Source of the DNA: Bacteroidales bacterium
GTDB lineage: Bacteria > Bacteroidota > Bacteroidia > Bacteroidales > F082
Direction of reading: 5' to 3'
DNA: 64,000 nucleotides
NCBI GenBank assembly: GCA_017561025.1
Contig: JAFZDU010000095.1
Coordinates: 1 to 64,000, forward strand
This document shows, one piece after another, positions 46,077 to 53,375 of the stretch. Every line of letters starts with the position of its first letter. Position 1 is the stretch's first letter. The notes under the pieces were generated by a model. The model was not told the origin of the DNA. It did not search any database and saw only the letters and a list, made by a program, of their open reading frames with translations. The translations under genes and the position numbers were made by a program.

Positions 46077-46100
46077 AAGGATGCCCTTTCGAGCATCCTT
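46077..46100. terminator. Hairpin upstream of the aminotransferase gene
   Basis: The stem AAGGATGC / GCATCCTT has an 8-base loop. It lies 36 bases upstream of the aminotransferase start and downstream of the last island-2 gene on the same strand. A short T-rich stretch follows in the - direction (TTTAAT), so it is a possible weak terminator of the island transcript. Confidence 0.5.
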
Positions 46101-46175
46101 GAGTTAATATTATTTTAATGTACTTTTCCTAAACTTGGATAACGTCATTCAGATTGAGTTGTTCAGCCATCAAAA

Positions 46176-46454
46176 TCACAATGGTAAACTAATAGAGCTT
46201 AATAATGACACTGCCTCATGAGCATATGGGGTTATCAGGTTACCCGCGACTTCTGTTGCTATTCCGATTATTGCATTAAATAACAGTTTCAATTTCTTTG
46301 GATTTTTCTTAGCCCCCATTTCAGCCTTGATTTCCGATAAAATTTCAGTGACCTCATTGTTTGGTATGCGAGTTTTTCTCAACAAATCACCTATTTTGAT
46401 TTTTGAGTCAGCAATGTCTGAAATGATTGACTCTACTAAATTCTTGATGTCCAT
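46176..46454 (-). CDS. Small hypothetical protein (92 residues)
   Basis: The protein is mostly helical: KNLVESIISDIADSKIKIGD then LLRKTRI, EVTEILSEIKAEMGAKKNPK, and a hydrophobic stretch LFNAIIGIATEVAGNLITPY with HEAVSLLSSIS. The first 30 residues slightly resemble the start of AbiTii-type proteins, but this is too weak for a name. It is the last gene of island 2 before the aminotransferase, 91 bp after the triplet below. Confidence 0.4.
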   Translation of the reverse strand: MDIKNLVESIISDIADSKIKIGDLLRKTRIPNNEVTEILSEIKAEMGAKKNPKKLKLLFNAIIGIATEVAGNLITPYAHEAVSLLSSISLPL

Positions 46455-46545
46455 TGATGAAATTCTCTGTTATTCGAACCACCCCGATATTCTTCCAACA
46501 CAATACTTGTTTTGATAATATTTTATATCAGAACGATATTATCTA

Positions 46546-46971
46546 TCAAGTACTATATGTATGGATAGTTTTAGATAAGAGTTCCTTAATTTTAAAATAA
46601 TAATAAGTCATTTTAGGATTAGGCGTGTTCCCAATTGTAGGAAGACCTTCAATTTGGAATTGAATCTCAGCATGAGCCGGAATTAATGACTCTGTCATTA
46701 CAACATCTATATAATCATTGTCTTTTGCTAAATCTCGAATATCACCAACTAGAGCTATTGCATATCCATAATTCTTGTTCCTTTTAGCATATTCAGATGA
46801 AACCTCATAAATATTACTCTCCTCAAGACGCTCATAGATCTGGCCTGATATGCCAGTTTCATCAGGTCGTAAACTTATGAAATTATCTCTGATTTCACCA
46901 TTAAATATATGCCTTGGCTGAAATATCCAGCGTAAATAATGCTCTTCTCCTCTTACCAAACTATCATCCAT
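46546..46971 (-). CDS. Unrecognised protein, third gene of a tight triplet
   Basis: I choose the ATG at 46971 (MDDSLVRGEEHYLRW, 141 residues); the longer reading from a TTG at 47010 overlaps the previous gene by 29 bases. Visible features are GEEHYLRWIFQPRHIFNGEI, RPDETGISGQIYERLEESNI, YGYAIALVGDIRDLA and IPAHAEIQFQIEGLPTI. The conserved-looking HAEI and LRW blocks suggest a small enzyme or a toxin-like protein, but I do not recognise a family. Confidence 0.5.
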   Translation of the reverse strand: MDDSLVRGEEHYLRWIFQPRHIFNGEIRDNFISLRPDETGISGQIYERLEESNIYEVSSEYAKRNKNYGYAIALVGDIRDLAKDNDYIDVVMTESLIPAHAEIQFQIEGLPTIGNTPNPKMTYYYFKIKELLSKTIHTYST

Positions 46972-46981
46972 ACTGTCAAAA

Positions 46982-47518
46982 TTATCGAACACTGAACAGA
47001 GACTCAACAAAGCTATCTATATTATTCTTGTTATATGATATGAATGAAAACCATTTTATTTCTTCATCTGCACGTTCAACAAAGTAAGACATTGATTCAT
47101 CCCCATAGTCACAACATACAAGACCGTTCTTTGTCTTATATTGAAGTTGAACTCCACCCCACTCATTAGGTAGCAATTTTATCCTAGAAAATAACTCTGG
47201 CCTTATAAAATTCAATACAGAACGACAATTTTGAATAGCTATTGAACTTACTGCAGGAGATCCGAATCCGTCCCAGTCTTCATGCAATGTTTCCAAAATA
47301 GTCAATTGTTTTAAAAGATAGTCCTTTGCGGCATCTAAAATAACAGAAATAGAAGTATTGCGCCTTTGACTTGTGTACAAAGTTCTTATTTCATGCACTT
47401 TGCCTGTTCTGGATAGTTGGAATCTTTTATTCCTTATTGGCAAAGGAGAAAGATTGCTATTCCTTACAGGCATAGGAGAAGGGATATTATCCCATGTTAA
47501 ACCATATGCAATCGTCAT
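46982..47518 (-). CDS. Unrecognised protein, second gene of a tight triplet
   Basis: The product (178 residues) has a low-complexity start with repeated P-x-P-x-R-N (IPSPMPVRNSNLSPLPIRNK) and then ILETLHEDWDGFGSPAVSSI with PNEWGGVQLQYKTKNGLVCC. The W-DG-GSPA and EWGGVQLQY blocks look like a conserved fold; a domain of this kind is common in toxin-linked genes of unknown function. It overlaps the upstream gene by 4 bp (47515-47518). Confidence 0.5.
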   Translation of the reverse strand: MTIAYGLTWDNIPSPMPVRNSNLSPLPIRNKRFQLSRTGKVHEIRTLYTSQRRNTSISVILDAAKDYLLKQLTILETLHEDWDGFGSPAVSSIAIQNCRSVLNFIRPELFSRIKLLPNEWGGVQLQYKTKNGLVCCDYGDESMSYFVERADEEIKWFSFISYNKNNIDSFVESLFSVR

Positions 47519-48246
47519 TTTTCTTCCTCCTTATCCATTATTGCAATTATATTTGCCCCCACGCTCCAATGAAAAGCATCATATAGGGTAACATTCATAC
47601 CTTCTAATGTCTCCTCCAATGTGCTTGCAACTACTTTCTTGCTTTTTATTGTCTCTAAAAATAATGAATAGACACCGTTTTTGCGTTTAATTATATAGGT
47701 TCTAAACAAAATATCCTCTATAGACCTTTCTTGAACAACAACTTGATTACCATCAATTTTCGAGGTGGTCACCTCTGGAGCGACTTGAAGAAATTCTGAT
47801 GAAAACACAGTTTCATATAAGAGCGAATGGAAAGCATCTTCATCTAGATTAATGTTGTTATCCATTGAAAACACATTAACCTTTCGTATTGCTGCAGTTA
47901 CCTCATGTTGTTTCCAAAGATTAAAAACAAAATCCTTGATATGATAAACATTGGGAAGAACGCTATCGTAGAAACTTCTATAATTAAGGTGACCTACGCT
48001 AAGCATTGCAGCATCTGATGAAAATAAGAATGCTAACTGCTGCTCGTTGTCCTTAAGAAAGACTCTATCCTCTAAGAGAGTGGAAAAGTTTGCTTCTATC
48101 TGAAAATGGTTGTTGAAAAAGGATATGACATCTTCCTCTTGTACCCACTCTCTTTGCAAAGGATTATACTCCAACCTGACATCTACCTGCTGTAAAAATG
48201 TCTGGGCATAAATCTTTCGTTCTATATGTTTAAATACAGTATTCAT
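47515..48246 (-). CDS. TIGR04255-like hypothetical protein, first gene of a tight triplet
   Basis: The 243-residue product contains FSSDAAMLSVGHLNYRSFYD, NVFSMDNNINLDEDAFHSLL and a C-terminal segment STLEETLEGMNVTLYDAFHW, which together resemble the TIGR04255 family (length about 240-260). That assignment is tentative and the family has no clear function. A promoter with a perfect -7 box lies about 45 bases upstream, so it heads the 46546-48246 unit. Confidence 0.5.
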   Translation of the reverse strand: MNTVFKHIERKIYAQTFLQQVDVRLEYNPLQREWVQEEDVISFFNNHFQIEANFSTLLEDRVFLKDNEQQLAFLFSSDAAMLSVGHLNYRSFYDSVLPNVYHIKDFVFNLWKQHEVTAAIRKVNVFSMDNNINLDEDAFHSLLYETVFSSEFLQVAPEVTTSKIDGNQVVVQERSIEDILFRTYIIKRKNGVYSLFLETIKSKKVVASTLEETLEGMNVTLYDAFHWSVGANIIAIMDKEEEK

Positions 48247-48291
48247 ATTTTTAGTCCGAGCAAAGATAATGCAATGCGGTATAAAACTCTA

Positions 48292-48318
48292 CAAATATAG
48301 CAAAAAGCAATCATCCAA
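48292..48318 (-). promoter_or_regulatory. Promoter of the 46.5-48.2 kb triplet
   Basis: On the - strand TATATTTG (48292-48299) is a perfect -7 box, with TTG at 48316-48318 (16-base spacer). The conserved upstream module at 48340-48437 begins 41 bases upstream of the box. Confidence 0.6.
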
Positions 48319-48339
48319 CTCCTATTAACCTCTGCAATC

Positions 48340-48437
48340 CCTCAACTTTTTCTTTTTTTTATCCTTTTTTCCGTTTTCGTATGTTGTGCTGTCGGAAATG
48401 AAACTAACTTCCCAATCAGTTTGTTTCAGAATCAATA
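48340..48437 (-). promoter_or_regulatory. Shared upstream module A with inverted repeat TGAAAC-N18-GTTTCA
   Basis: This stretch aligns with 50051-50147. Both have an A-rich tract on the - strand, a block like CGGAAAA, and an inverted repeat TGAAAC at 48399-48404 with GTTTCA at 48423-48428, spaced 18 bases. The spacer differs between the two modules but has the same length. The module overlaps the last codons of the 317-residue gene. It may be an operator and UP-like element for the promoter beside it. Confidence 0.65.
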
Positions 48438-49369
48438 ATTTGTCTTTCGACCCATTCCGCCATCCGGCGGTAAAGCGGCGCCATCGCCGGCAGTTTGTTG
48501 TCTTGTCCTCCGTATATCGGCAGGGTCATCATCCATCCGTGGTAGCGCAGAACCTGGTAGAACTGCAGGAATCCAAGAAGCAACGCCTTCAGGTCCGGAC
48601 GGAACAAAATGTCAGCATGGTATCTGTAAATTGCCAGAAGCAATGAACCTCTGCATGACTCGCAATCCTTAAAGATCGATGATCCTGTATACTTTGGATT
48701 CAGATTGCCAAGGGTCTTATAGATTCCCTCGTTATGTTTCTGAAACTCGATATCCAGACTGATATGATAATACTGTTTCTCCTTCTCCAGTAACTTAAGT
48801 CCAGCTTCTTTATCAGCCCCCTTTTCCAGCGTTCCCAAAGCCTCCAGCAACATCCTGCTGCTCTCCGGTATCTTCCTGATCTCAGTACCTGCCGAAATAT
48901 CAGACAGTTCCAACGTAAGCTCATAAGACCTCTCATAATCCCACCACACCTGCATCTTCGCAATCTCCTCATACACAAAGCGATGGTCGAACGTATAAGT
49001 CAACTTGAAATCCCCCTTGTTCAACCCTAGCTTTTCATTGATCACATTCTCAAGCTCGACAGTAACCGGATCATTGCTGTCATAGTCACAATAAAGCAGT
49101 ATATCCTCAATCCCGCGGCCAAAGAACAGCTCCAGAGCCTCAACATTCCCATTTCGCTCAACATCCTTCACCATACGTCCATCATCATACCTGCACATAA
49201 TCGGCAAAGCAACAGGCGTAAATCCCAACCCCGGCGCAAACTCCACAGAATCAAACGCATACCTCCCTTCAAGCTGAGGCGTAGCATGCAGCCCGAGAAA
49301 CAGCACAACCTCATCCCCCGACCTGACCGGCAGACGAGACTGAAATCCTATGCAGTTGTAGCTTCCCAT
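48416..49369 (-). CDS. Unrecognised 317-residue protein paired with an ORF6N regulator
   Basis: No family was recognised. The protein is soluble and acidic. It starts MGSYNCIGFQSRLPVRSGDE and VVLFLGLHATPQ, then has FGRGIEDILLYCDYDSNDPV. A helical region follows (LLEALGTLEKGADKEAGLKL then LEKEKQYYHIS), and it ends with ILFRPDLKALLLGFLQFYQV and LPIYGGQDNKLP. It begins one base after the ORF6N gene's stop, so the two form one operon. It may be an effector or metabolic enzyme controlled by that regulator. Confidence 0.55.
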   Translation of the reverse strand: MGSYNCIGFQSRLPVRSGDEVVLFLGLHATPQLEGRYAFDSVEFAPGLGFTPVALPIMCRYDDGRMVKDVERNGNVEALELFFGRGIEDILLYCDYDSNDPVTVELENVINEKLGLNKGDFKLTYTFDHRFVYEEIAKMQVWWDYERSYELTLELSDISAGTEIRKIPESSRMLLEALGTLEKGADKEAGLKLLEKEKQYYHISLDIEFQKHNEGIYKTLGNLNPKYTGSSIFKDCESCRGSLLLAIYRYHADILFRPDLKALLLGFLQFYQVLRYHGWMMTLPIYGGQDNKLPAMAPLYRRMAEWVERQIIDSETN

Positions 49370-49370
49370 T

Positions 49371-49937
49371 CTATTCCTTTTCGCGAATTATTTTGTGTCT
49401 TATCTTTACAATGGCAAAGTTAAATTCAATTTCCGTTTCTGTATTTAAGGTGGACAGGTTACTGCCTACTATATCAGCTAGTATCTCACCGGTCTTCTGA
49501 AGAAGTCCCTTCTGCTGTTCGCATCCGTCTTCTACGTTCTGAAGCGATTCCATGGTGCGAGACAATTGCCGTGTCATTGTAAAAGTTTCAATGATGGCAA
49601 TAGTGGCTTCTAATGCTCTAGGTGATTTTAGGATGGTAGCCAACATATAAAGTCCTTTCTCTGTAAAGGCATTTGGTAATGAGGTCGAATGCTTTAAACT
49701 GTTGAACCGGTGGAAATTTTCCACCAGTTGAATTTTCTCCTCTGGCGTCAGTTCCAAGATATACCCTTTAGGGAACTTTCGGGGATTATTCTTTACAGCC
49801 TTATTAATATCTCTAGTCTCCACTCCATAGAGCATTGCCACATCTCTGTCTAGCAGAACTTCCATCCCTCTGATGTACAACATCAATTTCTCCACTTCGC
49901 TTGTTGAGATCAAGGTTGGTTTCTCTTCATTGACCAT
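49371..49937 (-). CDS. ORF6N domain-containing protein
   Basis: I start at the ATG at 49937 (MVNEEKPTLISTSEVEKLML, 188 residues) because AGGAGG lies just upstream. It has the ORF6N (PF10543) core, IRGMEVLLDRDVAMLYGVET followed by RDINKAVKNNPRKFPKGYIL, then FTEKGLYMLATILKSPRALE and AIIETFTMTRQLSRTME. ORF6N/KilA-N-like proteins bind DNA and are common in phages and accessory islands. It heads a two-gene operon with the 317-residue protein. Confidence 0.82.
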   Translation of the reverse strand: MVNEEKPTLISTSEVEKLMLYIRGMEVLLDRDVAMLYGVETRDINKAVKNNPRKFPKGYILELTPEEKIQLVENFHRFNSLKHSTSLPNAFTEKGLYMLATILKSPRALEATIAIIETFTMTRQLSRTMESLQNVEDGCEQQKGLLQKTGEILADIVGSNLSTLNTETEIEFNFAIVKIRHKIIREKE

Positions 49938-50001
49938 ATCTTCTACCTCCTGTAAATTTAAATATATTGTTAGCATATACAAGTGCATCTGCACTGTCCT
50001 G

Positions 50002-50009
50002 CAAATATA
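50002..50009 (-). promoter_or_regulatory. -7 box upstream of the ORF6N operon
   Basis: On the - strand this is TATATTTG, a perfect TAnnTTTG element about 65 bases upstream of the ORF6N start. The -33 position is weak. Upstream module B begins 42 bases further upstream, nearly the same distance as in module A. Confidence 0.55.
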
Positions 50010-50050
50010 TTCAAATCACATGAGCTTCAGTCGATTACCATCTCCATTAC

Positions 50051-50147
50051 CCTCATCTTTTTCTTTTTTTTATTATTTTTTCCGTTTTTATATGTTCCGC
50101 TGTCGTATTTGAAACTTACAACACTACGGATGTGTTTCAGAATCAAT
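50051..50147 (-). promoter_or_regulatory. Shared upstream module B with inverted repeat TGAAAC-N18-GTTTCA
   Basis: The partner of 48340-48437. The arms are at 50110-50115 and 50134-50139. The A-rich tract and the GAATCAATA block at the far end are conserved, while the 18-base spacer is not. It directly follows and touches the stop of the NdpA-like gene. Confidence 0.65.
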
Positions 50148-51174
50148 ACTCTTCTGTATAGTAAACCTTATAGTATCGTCCCTTCTCATCTTCGCCCTGT
50201 TCAATCAGATTACGGTTACCGTGGACATAAATGTGGAAGTTCTTGTCAAGTTTGATGACACTTTTGAAGCTTCTCGCTTGTTTTTTAACCGCATCATTAG
50301 AAATAGCGAATGAATCTTCAATTTCAATATCGCGTTCTGTCTGGTATCTTTCTTTATAAGCCTGAAAACTTTCTATAACCTCAGGATGTTCCAGTACAGA
50401 TTCTGTAAAGCCCTGCATACTGAATTCATCGTTCTCCCTGAAATATTGTACCGAGCGATTCAAAATCTCAGCCTGATCAGCTTTAGAGACTTCGAACTCA
50501 GAAGGAAGCTGCTTTGTGACAAAACTCTTGCACACAGACATAAAATTCTGAGTCTGGAAGTACATGTCCTGTCTAGGCTTTACTCCCAAGAAATCCTCAA
50601 CCCAGTACTTAGCATCGGACTTGTTTGTATTATCCACAACAGCAACCACATAACCCTCTTCTTTCTTCGTATTAAAGATCAGGCATCCTTTATCAAGTTT
50701 GTTGATACCATTTACTTTCTCTATTTCGAATGAATTGCCATTTTGAACAACATTAATTAAACTTTCCTTACTCTCCGACTTAAATAATCCCACAGCAGAA
50801 AGAGTCTCACCATTTAATATCACATTATTAAAACATACAACATAGAATTCTCCGCTCTTAATCTGTGGATGAGAACTTTTTCTATACAATAACTGCGCAA
50901 GGTACTCAGCTTGTTCTTTAGAATTTGAAGGAGATTCCAACAAATCTCTAAGATACACATATGCCTCATTTAAGTCAAGCGACGTATCGTGCGAAAACTT
51001 ATAATACTCCGGTCTTGTAAACTGCCTAACAAATAGGCACATCAAATCTTGTTTAATACTTGGTTTCGGAGTTATACCTTCGTTGCATGATATTAATGGC
51101 TCATCAATATACTTATTTCCTATTTTATATATGTATATTTTATCTACAATATCAGCATTTTCAAAATAATGCAT
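50143..51174 (-). CDS. NdpA/YejK-like nucleoid-associated protein
   Basis: The 343-residue protein shows the PF04245 layout. KYWVEDFLGVKPRQDMYFQT is followed by QNFMSVCKSFVTKQLP, then EVSKADQAEILNRSVQYFRE, LEHPEVIESFQAYKERYQTE and the late FKSVIKLDKNFHIYVHGNRN. Housekeeping YejK binds nucleoid DNA; here it is the last gene of a three-gene unit in a defence island, so a DNA- or phage-sensing role is possible. It lies 7 bp after the four-helix membrane protein gene. Confidence 0.75.
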   Translation of the reverse strand: MHYFENADIVDKIYIYKIGNKYIDEPLISCNEGITPKPSIKQDLMCLFVRQFTRPEYYKFSHDTSLDLNEAYVYLRDLLESPSNSKEQAEYLAQLLYRKSSHPQIKSGEFYVVCFNNVILNGETLSAVGLFKSESKESLINVVQNGNSFEIEKVNGINKLDKGCLIFNTKKEEGYVVAVVDNTNKSDAKYWVEDFLGVKPRQDMYFQTQNFMSVCKSFVTKQLPSEFEVSKADQAEILNRSVQYFRENDEFSMQGFTESVLEHPEVIESFQAYKERYQTERDIEIEDSFAISNDAVKKQARSFKSVIKLDKNFHIYVHGNRNLIEQGEDEKGRYYKVYYTEEY

Positions 51175-51181
51175 ATGTTAT

Positions 51182-51802
51182 TTATTGTTTAAGATTTACC
51201 TTGTTGATGTCAGAAAAAATCAAGTCATAGAATGACGTGATCAGATGTATAGTTATATATATAAAATCCAATAAGAAATAATATGTCAGACATTTCAACA
51301 CATACACAAGAGGAATAATAATCTTATGTAATGAGGCCAGATTGCCAAAACTATTAATATAATCACACAACACCCTATTATACTCTTCAGGAATGATTGC
51401 TATTAAGACTAGGAGTATAATACATATAATGGCTAAAATTGCAGCATATAATGAAAGAGAGATGGTTTTCCTATAGAAATTAAGCAAACGTCCTCCTTCC
51501 TTAAATTTTGGATAACTTACTGACTCGTGATATTCGGTGAAATTTATTTTGCCAAATCTATCGTATAGAGTTAGAGTTAACGAAAAGAGTATACCAGCAA
51601 ATAACGATAGTCCTGTTGCCAAGTAGTCTACCAAACCATTATCTGATGGTAGATTCACATACAAAGAACAAACAATGGCTATAAGGATAAATGCATACTG
51701 GAAACCCGTGAAATACAACACCCAAATTGTCTCGTCGTTAATCAAGGTATATTCCCACTTATGAGCTTCACGTATTAAATCGCGAAAATTCTTAATAAAC
51801 AT
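51182..51802 (-). CDS. Four-helix membrane protein
   Basis: This 206-residue protein has four hydrophobic helices: about 24-48 (ETIWVLYFTGFQYAFILIAI), 57-81 (VDYLATGLSLFAGILFSLTL), 113-137 (SLYAAILAIICIILLVLIAI) and 160-190 (IIIPLVYVLKCLTYYFLLDF). The loops are short and no enzyme motif is seen. It is between two soluble-protein genes with 6-7 bp gaps. A small membrane partner is typical of phage-abortive systems, where it may form pores or anchor a complex. The size and helix count recall KwaA of the Kiwa system, but I could not confirm homology. Confidence 0.6.
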   Translation of the reverse strand: MFIKNFRDLIREAHKWEYTLINDETIWVLYFTGFQYAFILIAIVCSLYVNLPSDNGLVDYLATGLSLFAGILFSLTLTLYDRFGKINFTEYHESVSYPKFKEGGRLLNFYRKTISLSLYAAILAIICIILLVLIAIIPEEYNRVLCDYINSFGNLASLHKIIIPLVYVLKCLTYYFLLDFIYITIHLITSFYDLIFSDINKVNLKQ

Positions 51803-51808
51803 ACCGAT

Positions 51809-52792
51809 TTAGTATCTCCGTTCTTTTTTTATATCATTCAGTTGGGTCAGGCAGAATTCTTTCACAGCCACGTAGTTGAGAAGTCCTGTTTGTGGATCTA
51901 TAGAAATGCCTTCATCCTCTAGGTAAATAGTCGGACGAATGGATTTTAATTCCTTTTCAACATCATAGTTGACTTTCCTTTTATTTCCGTCCTCAATATA
52001 TATCTTTCTAGATGTTTCGCTCAGGCGTTTACCATTGAATAGAAGTTCTCCCAACGCTTCAATAATTGTCTCCATATATGATGTACCGGGTCTTATATTT
52101 TTATCTAAAGGAGAAAGTTCAATCCTAACGTTAAATGAGCGGCCTTCAGAATCTATATCATCTCTTAAACATGGTGAAACGCCGAGAATTGTATCGTAGG
52201 AAAAGAGTCTGACAGTAGATTCTTTCTCAAATTTCTCAACAAAGGATTTGGGAACAAATGGACTAAAATCAGGCTGAAAATACTTATCGTCAAACATAAA
52301 GACTTTATATAATGCCTTTTTGATTGACTCAGTTATGGACGATTCAGTATAGGACTGTACTAATAAATATCCTTCAGTCTGATTATATGGCGTATTCAGC
52401 ATTATATAAAATTTATCCAATACGGCTTCGCTAGTATCGATTTGTTTTCTACTATCTTTATCAGCAATATCTGCATATTCCCTCTTTAAACCATATGGTC
52501 CTCCATCAAGCAGACCATCTATTAGCTGTTCAGGCTCACGGATAGAAAACTCAACAGAATTATTATCACTTTGTGAAACGCCAATTACCTTTTTACTTGT
52601 TAAATCATTGTTAAACTCCTTGTTTCCAAGCGCATTGATTACATCTGCGTAGAATAACTTGTATACATCAGAGTCTTTTGTACTTTGATCCGCATGATAC
52701 TTTTGACGGAAAAACTCTCTGAATGTCACATCTTCTTTAGTTCTGGGATTCAATTTAATGATGAATACGTTAAGTTTGGGGTTATGGGCCAT
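51809..52792 (-). CDS. Unrecognised soluble protein, first gene of the 4TM/NdpA unit
   Basis: I start at the ATG at 52792 (MAHNPKLNVFIIKLNPRTKE, 327 residues); a TTG four codons upstream is less likely. No family was recognised. Features are VTFREFFRQKYHADQSTKDS, LIDGLLDGGPYGLKREYADI and EGYLLVQSYTESSITESIKK. The later FSPFVPKSFVEKFEKESTVR is followed by a C-terminal half with ELSPLDKNIRPGTSYMETII. A tight operon with the membrane and NdpA-like genes suggests a three-component complex. Confidence 0.5.
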   Translation of the reverse strand: MAHNPKLNVFIIKLNPRTKEDVTFREFFRQKYHADQSTKDSDVYKLFYADVINALGNKEFNNDLTSKKVIGVSQSDNNSVEFSIREPEQLIDGLLDGGPYGLKREYADIADKDSRKQIDTSEAVLDKFYIMLNTPYNQTEGYLLVQSYTESSITESIKKALYKVFMFDDKYFQPDFSPFVPKSFVEKFEKESTVRLFSYDTILGVSPCLRDDIDSEGRSFNVRIELSPLDKNIRPGTSYMETIIEALGELLFNGKRLSETSRKIYIEDGNKRKVNYDVEKELKSIRPTIYLEDEGISIDPQTGLLNYVAVKEFCLTQLNDIKKERRY

Positions 52793-53024
52793 ATTAAAAA
52801 ACAATTATAAGTATACAGTCATATATCTTGATAATGTCTTTCACCACAATCATTCGCCACAAATTATCGAACACAATGAAGCCACCTACCTATTCAAGAA
52901 TTTAATGTTATGTAGACCTTCATAAAACCCTGGATGGGTCTTAATATTCAAATCGCGGTTAAATACAGATCTGTCGTTTCTAATCACAGAGAATTGTTCA
53001 ACAATCTTTTTATTTTCAAGCTTT

Positions 53025-53245
53025 ACTCAAATCTTGAGCTCATAAGGAGAACCAACTACTTGTACTGGAAAAACTTTCTTGTAATTATCTTTGATTCGTC
53101 CGTCAAGCACCTTATAGGGAATATTGTTTCTCAAAAAATGAGCCAGGATTGAAAATCACATAAACCTCCCTAAGTATCCGTTTATCTACATCTTTGACAT
53201 TTTGCCGCAAAGCTATAACGCTTTGGAGCCTGCCCTTAGTGCTTT
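53025..53245 (-). mobile_element. IS66-family 5' remnant
   Basis: The reverse complement matches the start of the IS66 copy at 18267 in order. AAGGGCAGGCTCCAAAGCGT with TATAGCTTTGCGGCAAAATG is followed by CATTTTTTGAGAAACAATAT with TCCCTATAAGGTGCTTGAC and then GGTTCTCCTTATGAGCTCAA. It covers the left end and the first part of TnpA only. The rest of the 52793-53375 gap (52793-53024 and 53246-53375) shows no gene or clear signal to me. Confidence 0.72.
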
Positions 53246-53375
53246 TTCTTTGGGGATAGGGACTATATTTACTATGTGTGAATCAAAAGAAGATTTTCAT
53301 ATGCGCTTCACTTGAATATTTACTTCCTGATGTACTGTTTTTCATCCCGTAGAATTAACTTAGTCGCTTTATTTC

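Noticed and set aside
49371..49937. Prophage based on the ORF6N gene
   Set aside because: No integrase, terminase, portal, capsid or tail gene is seen nearby.
50143..52792. Direct naming of the triplet as Kiwa
   Set aside because: Only helix count and protein size agree. No KwaA or KwaB motif could be confirmed by eye, and a third gene is present.
52934..53152. 72-codon + strand reading frame in the 52.8-53.4 kb gap
   Set aside because: Most of it is the reverse complement of an IS66 TnpA remnant.
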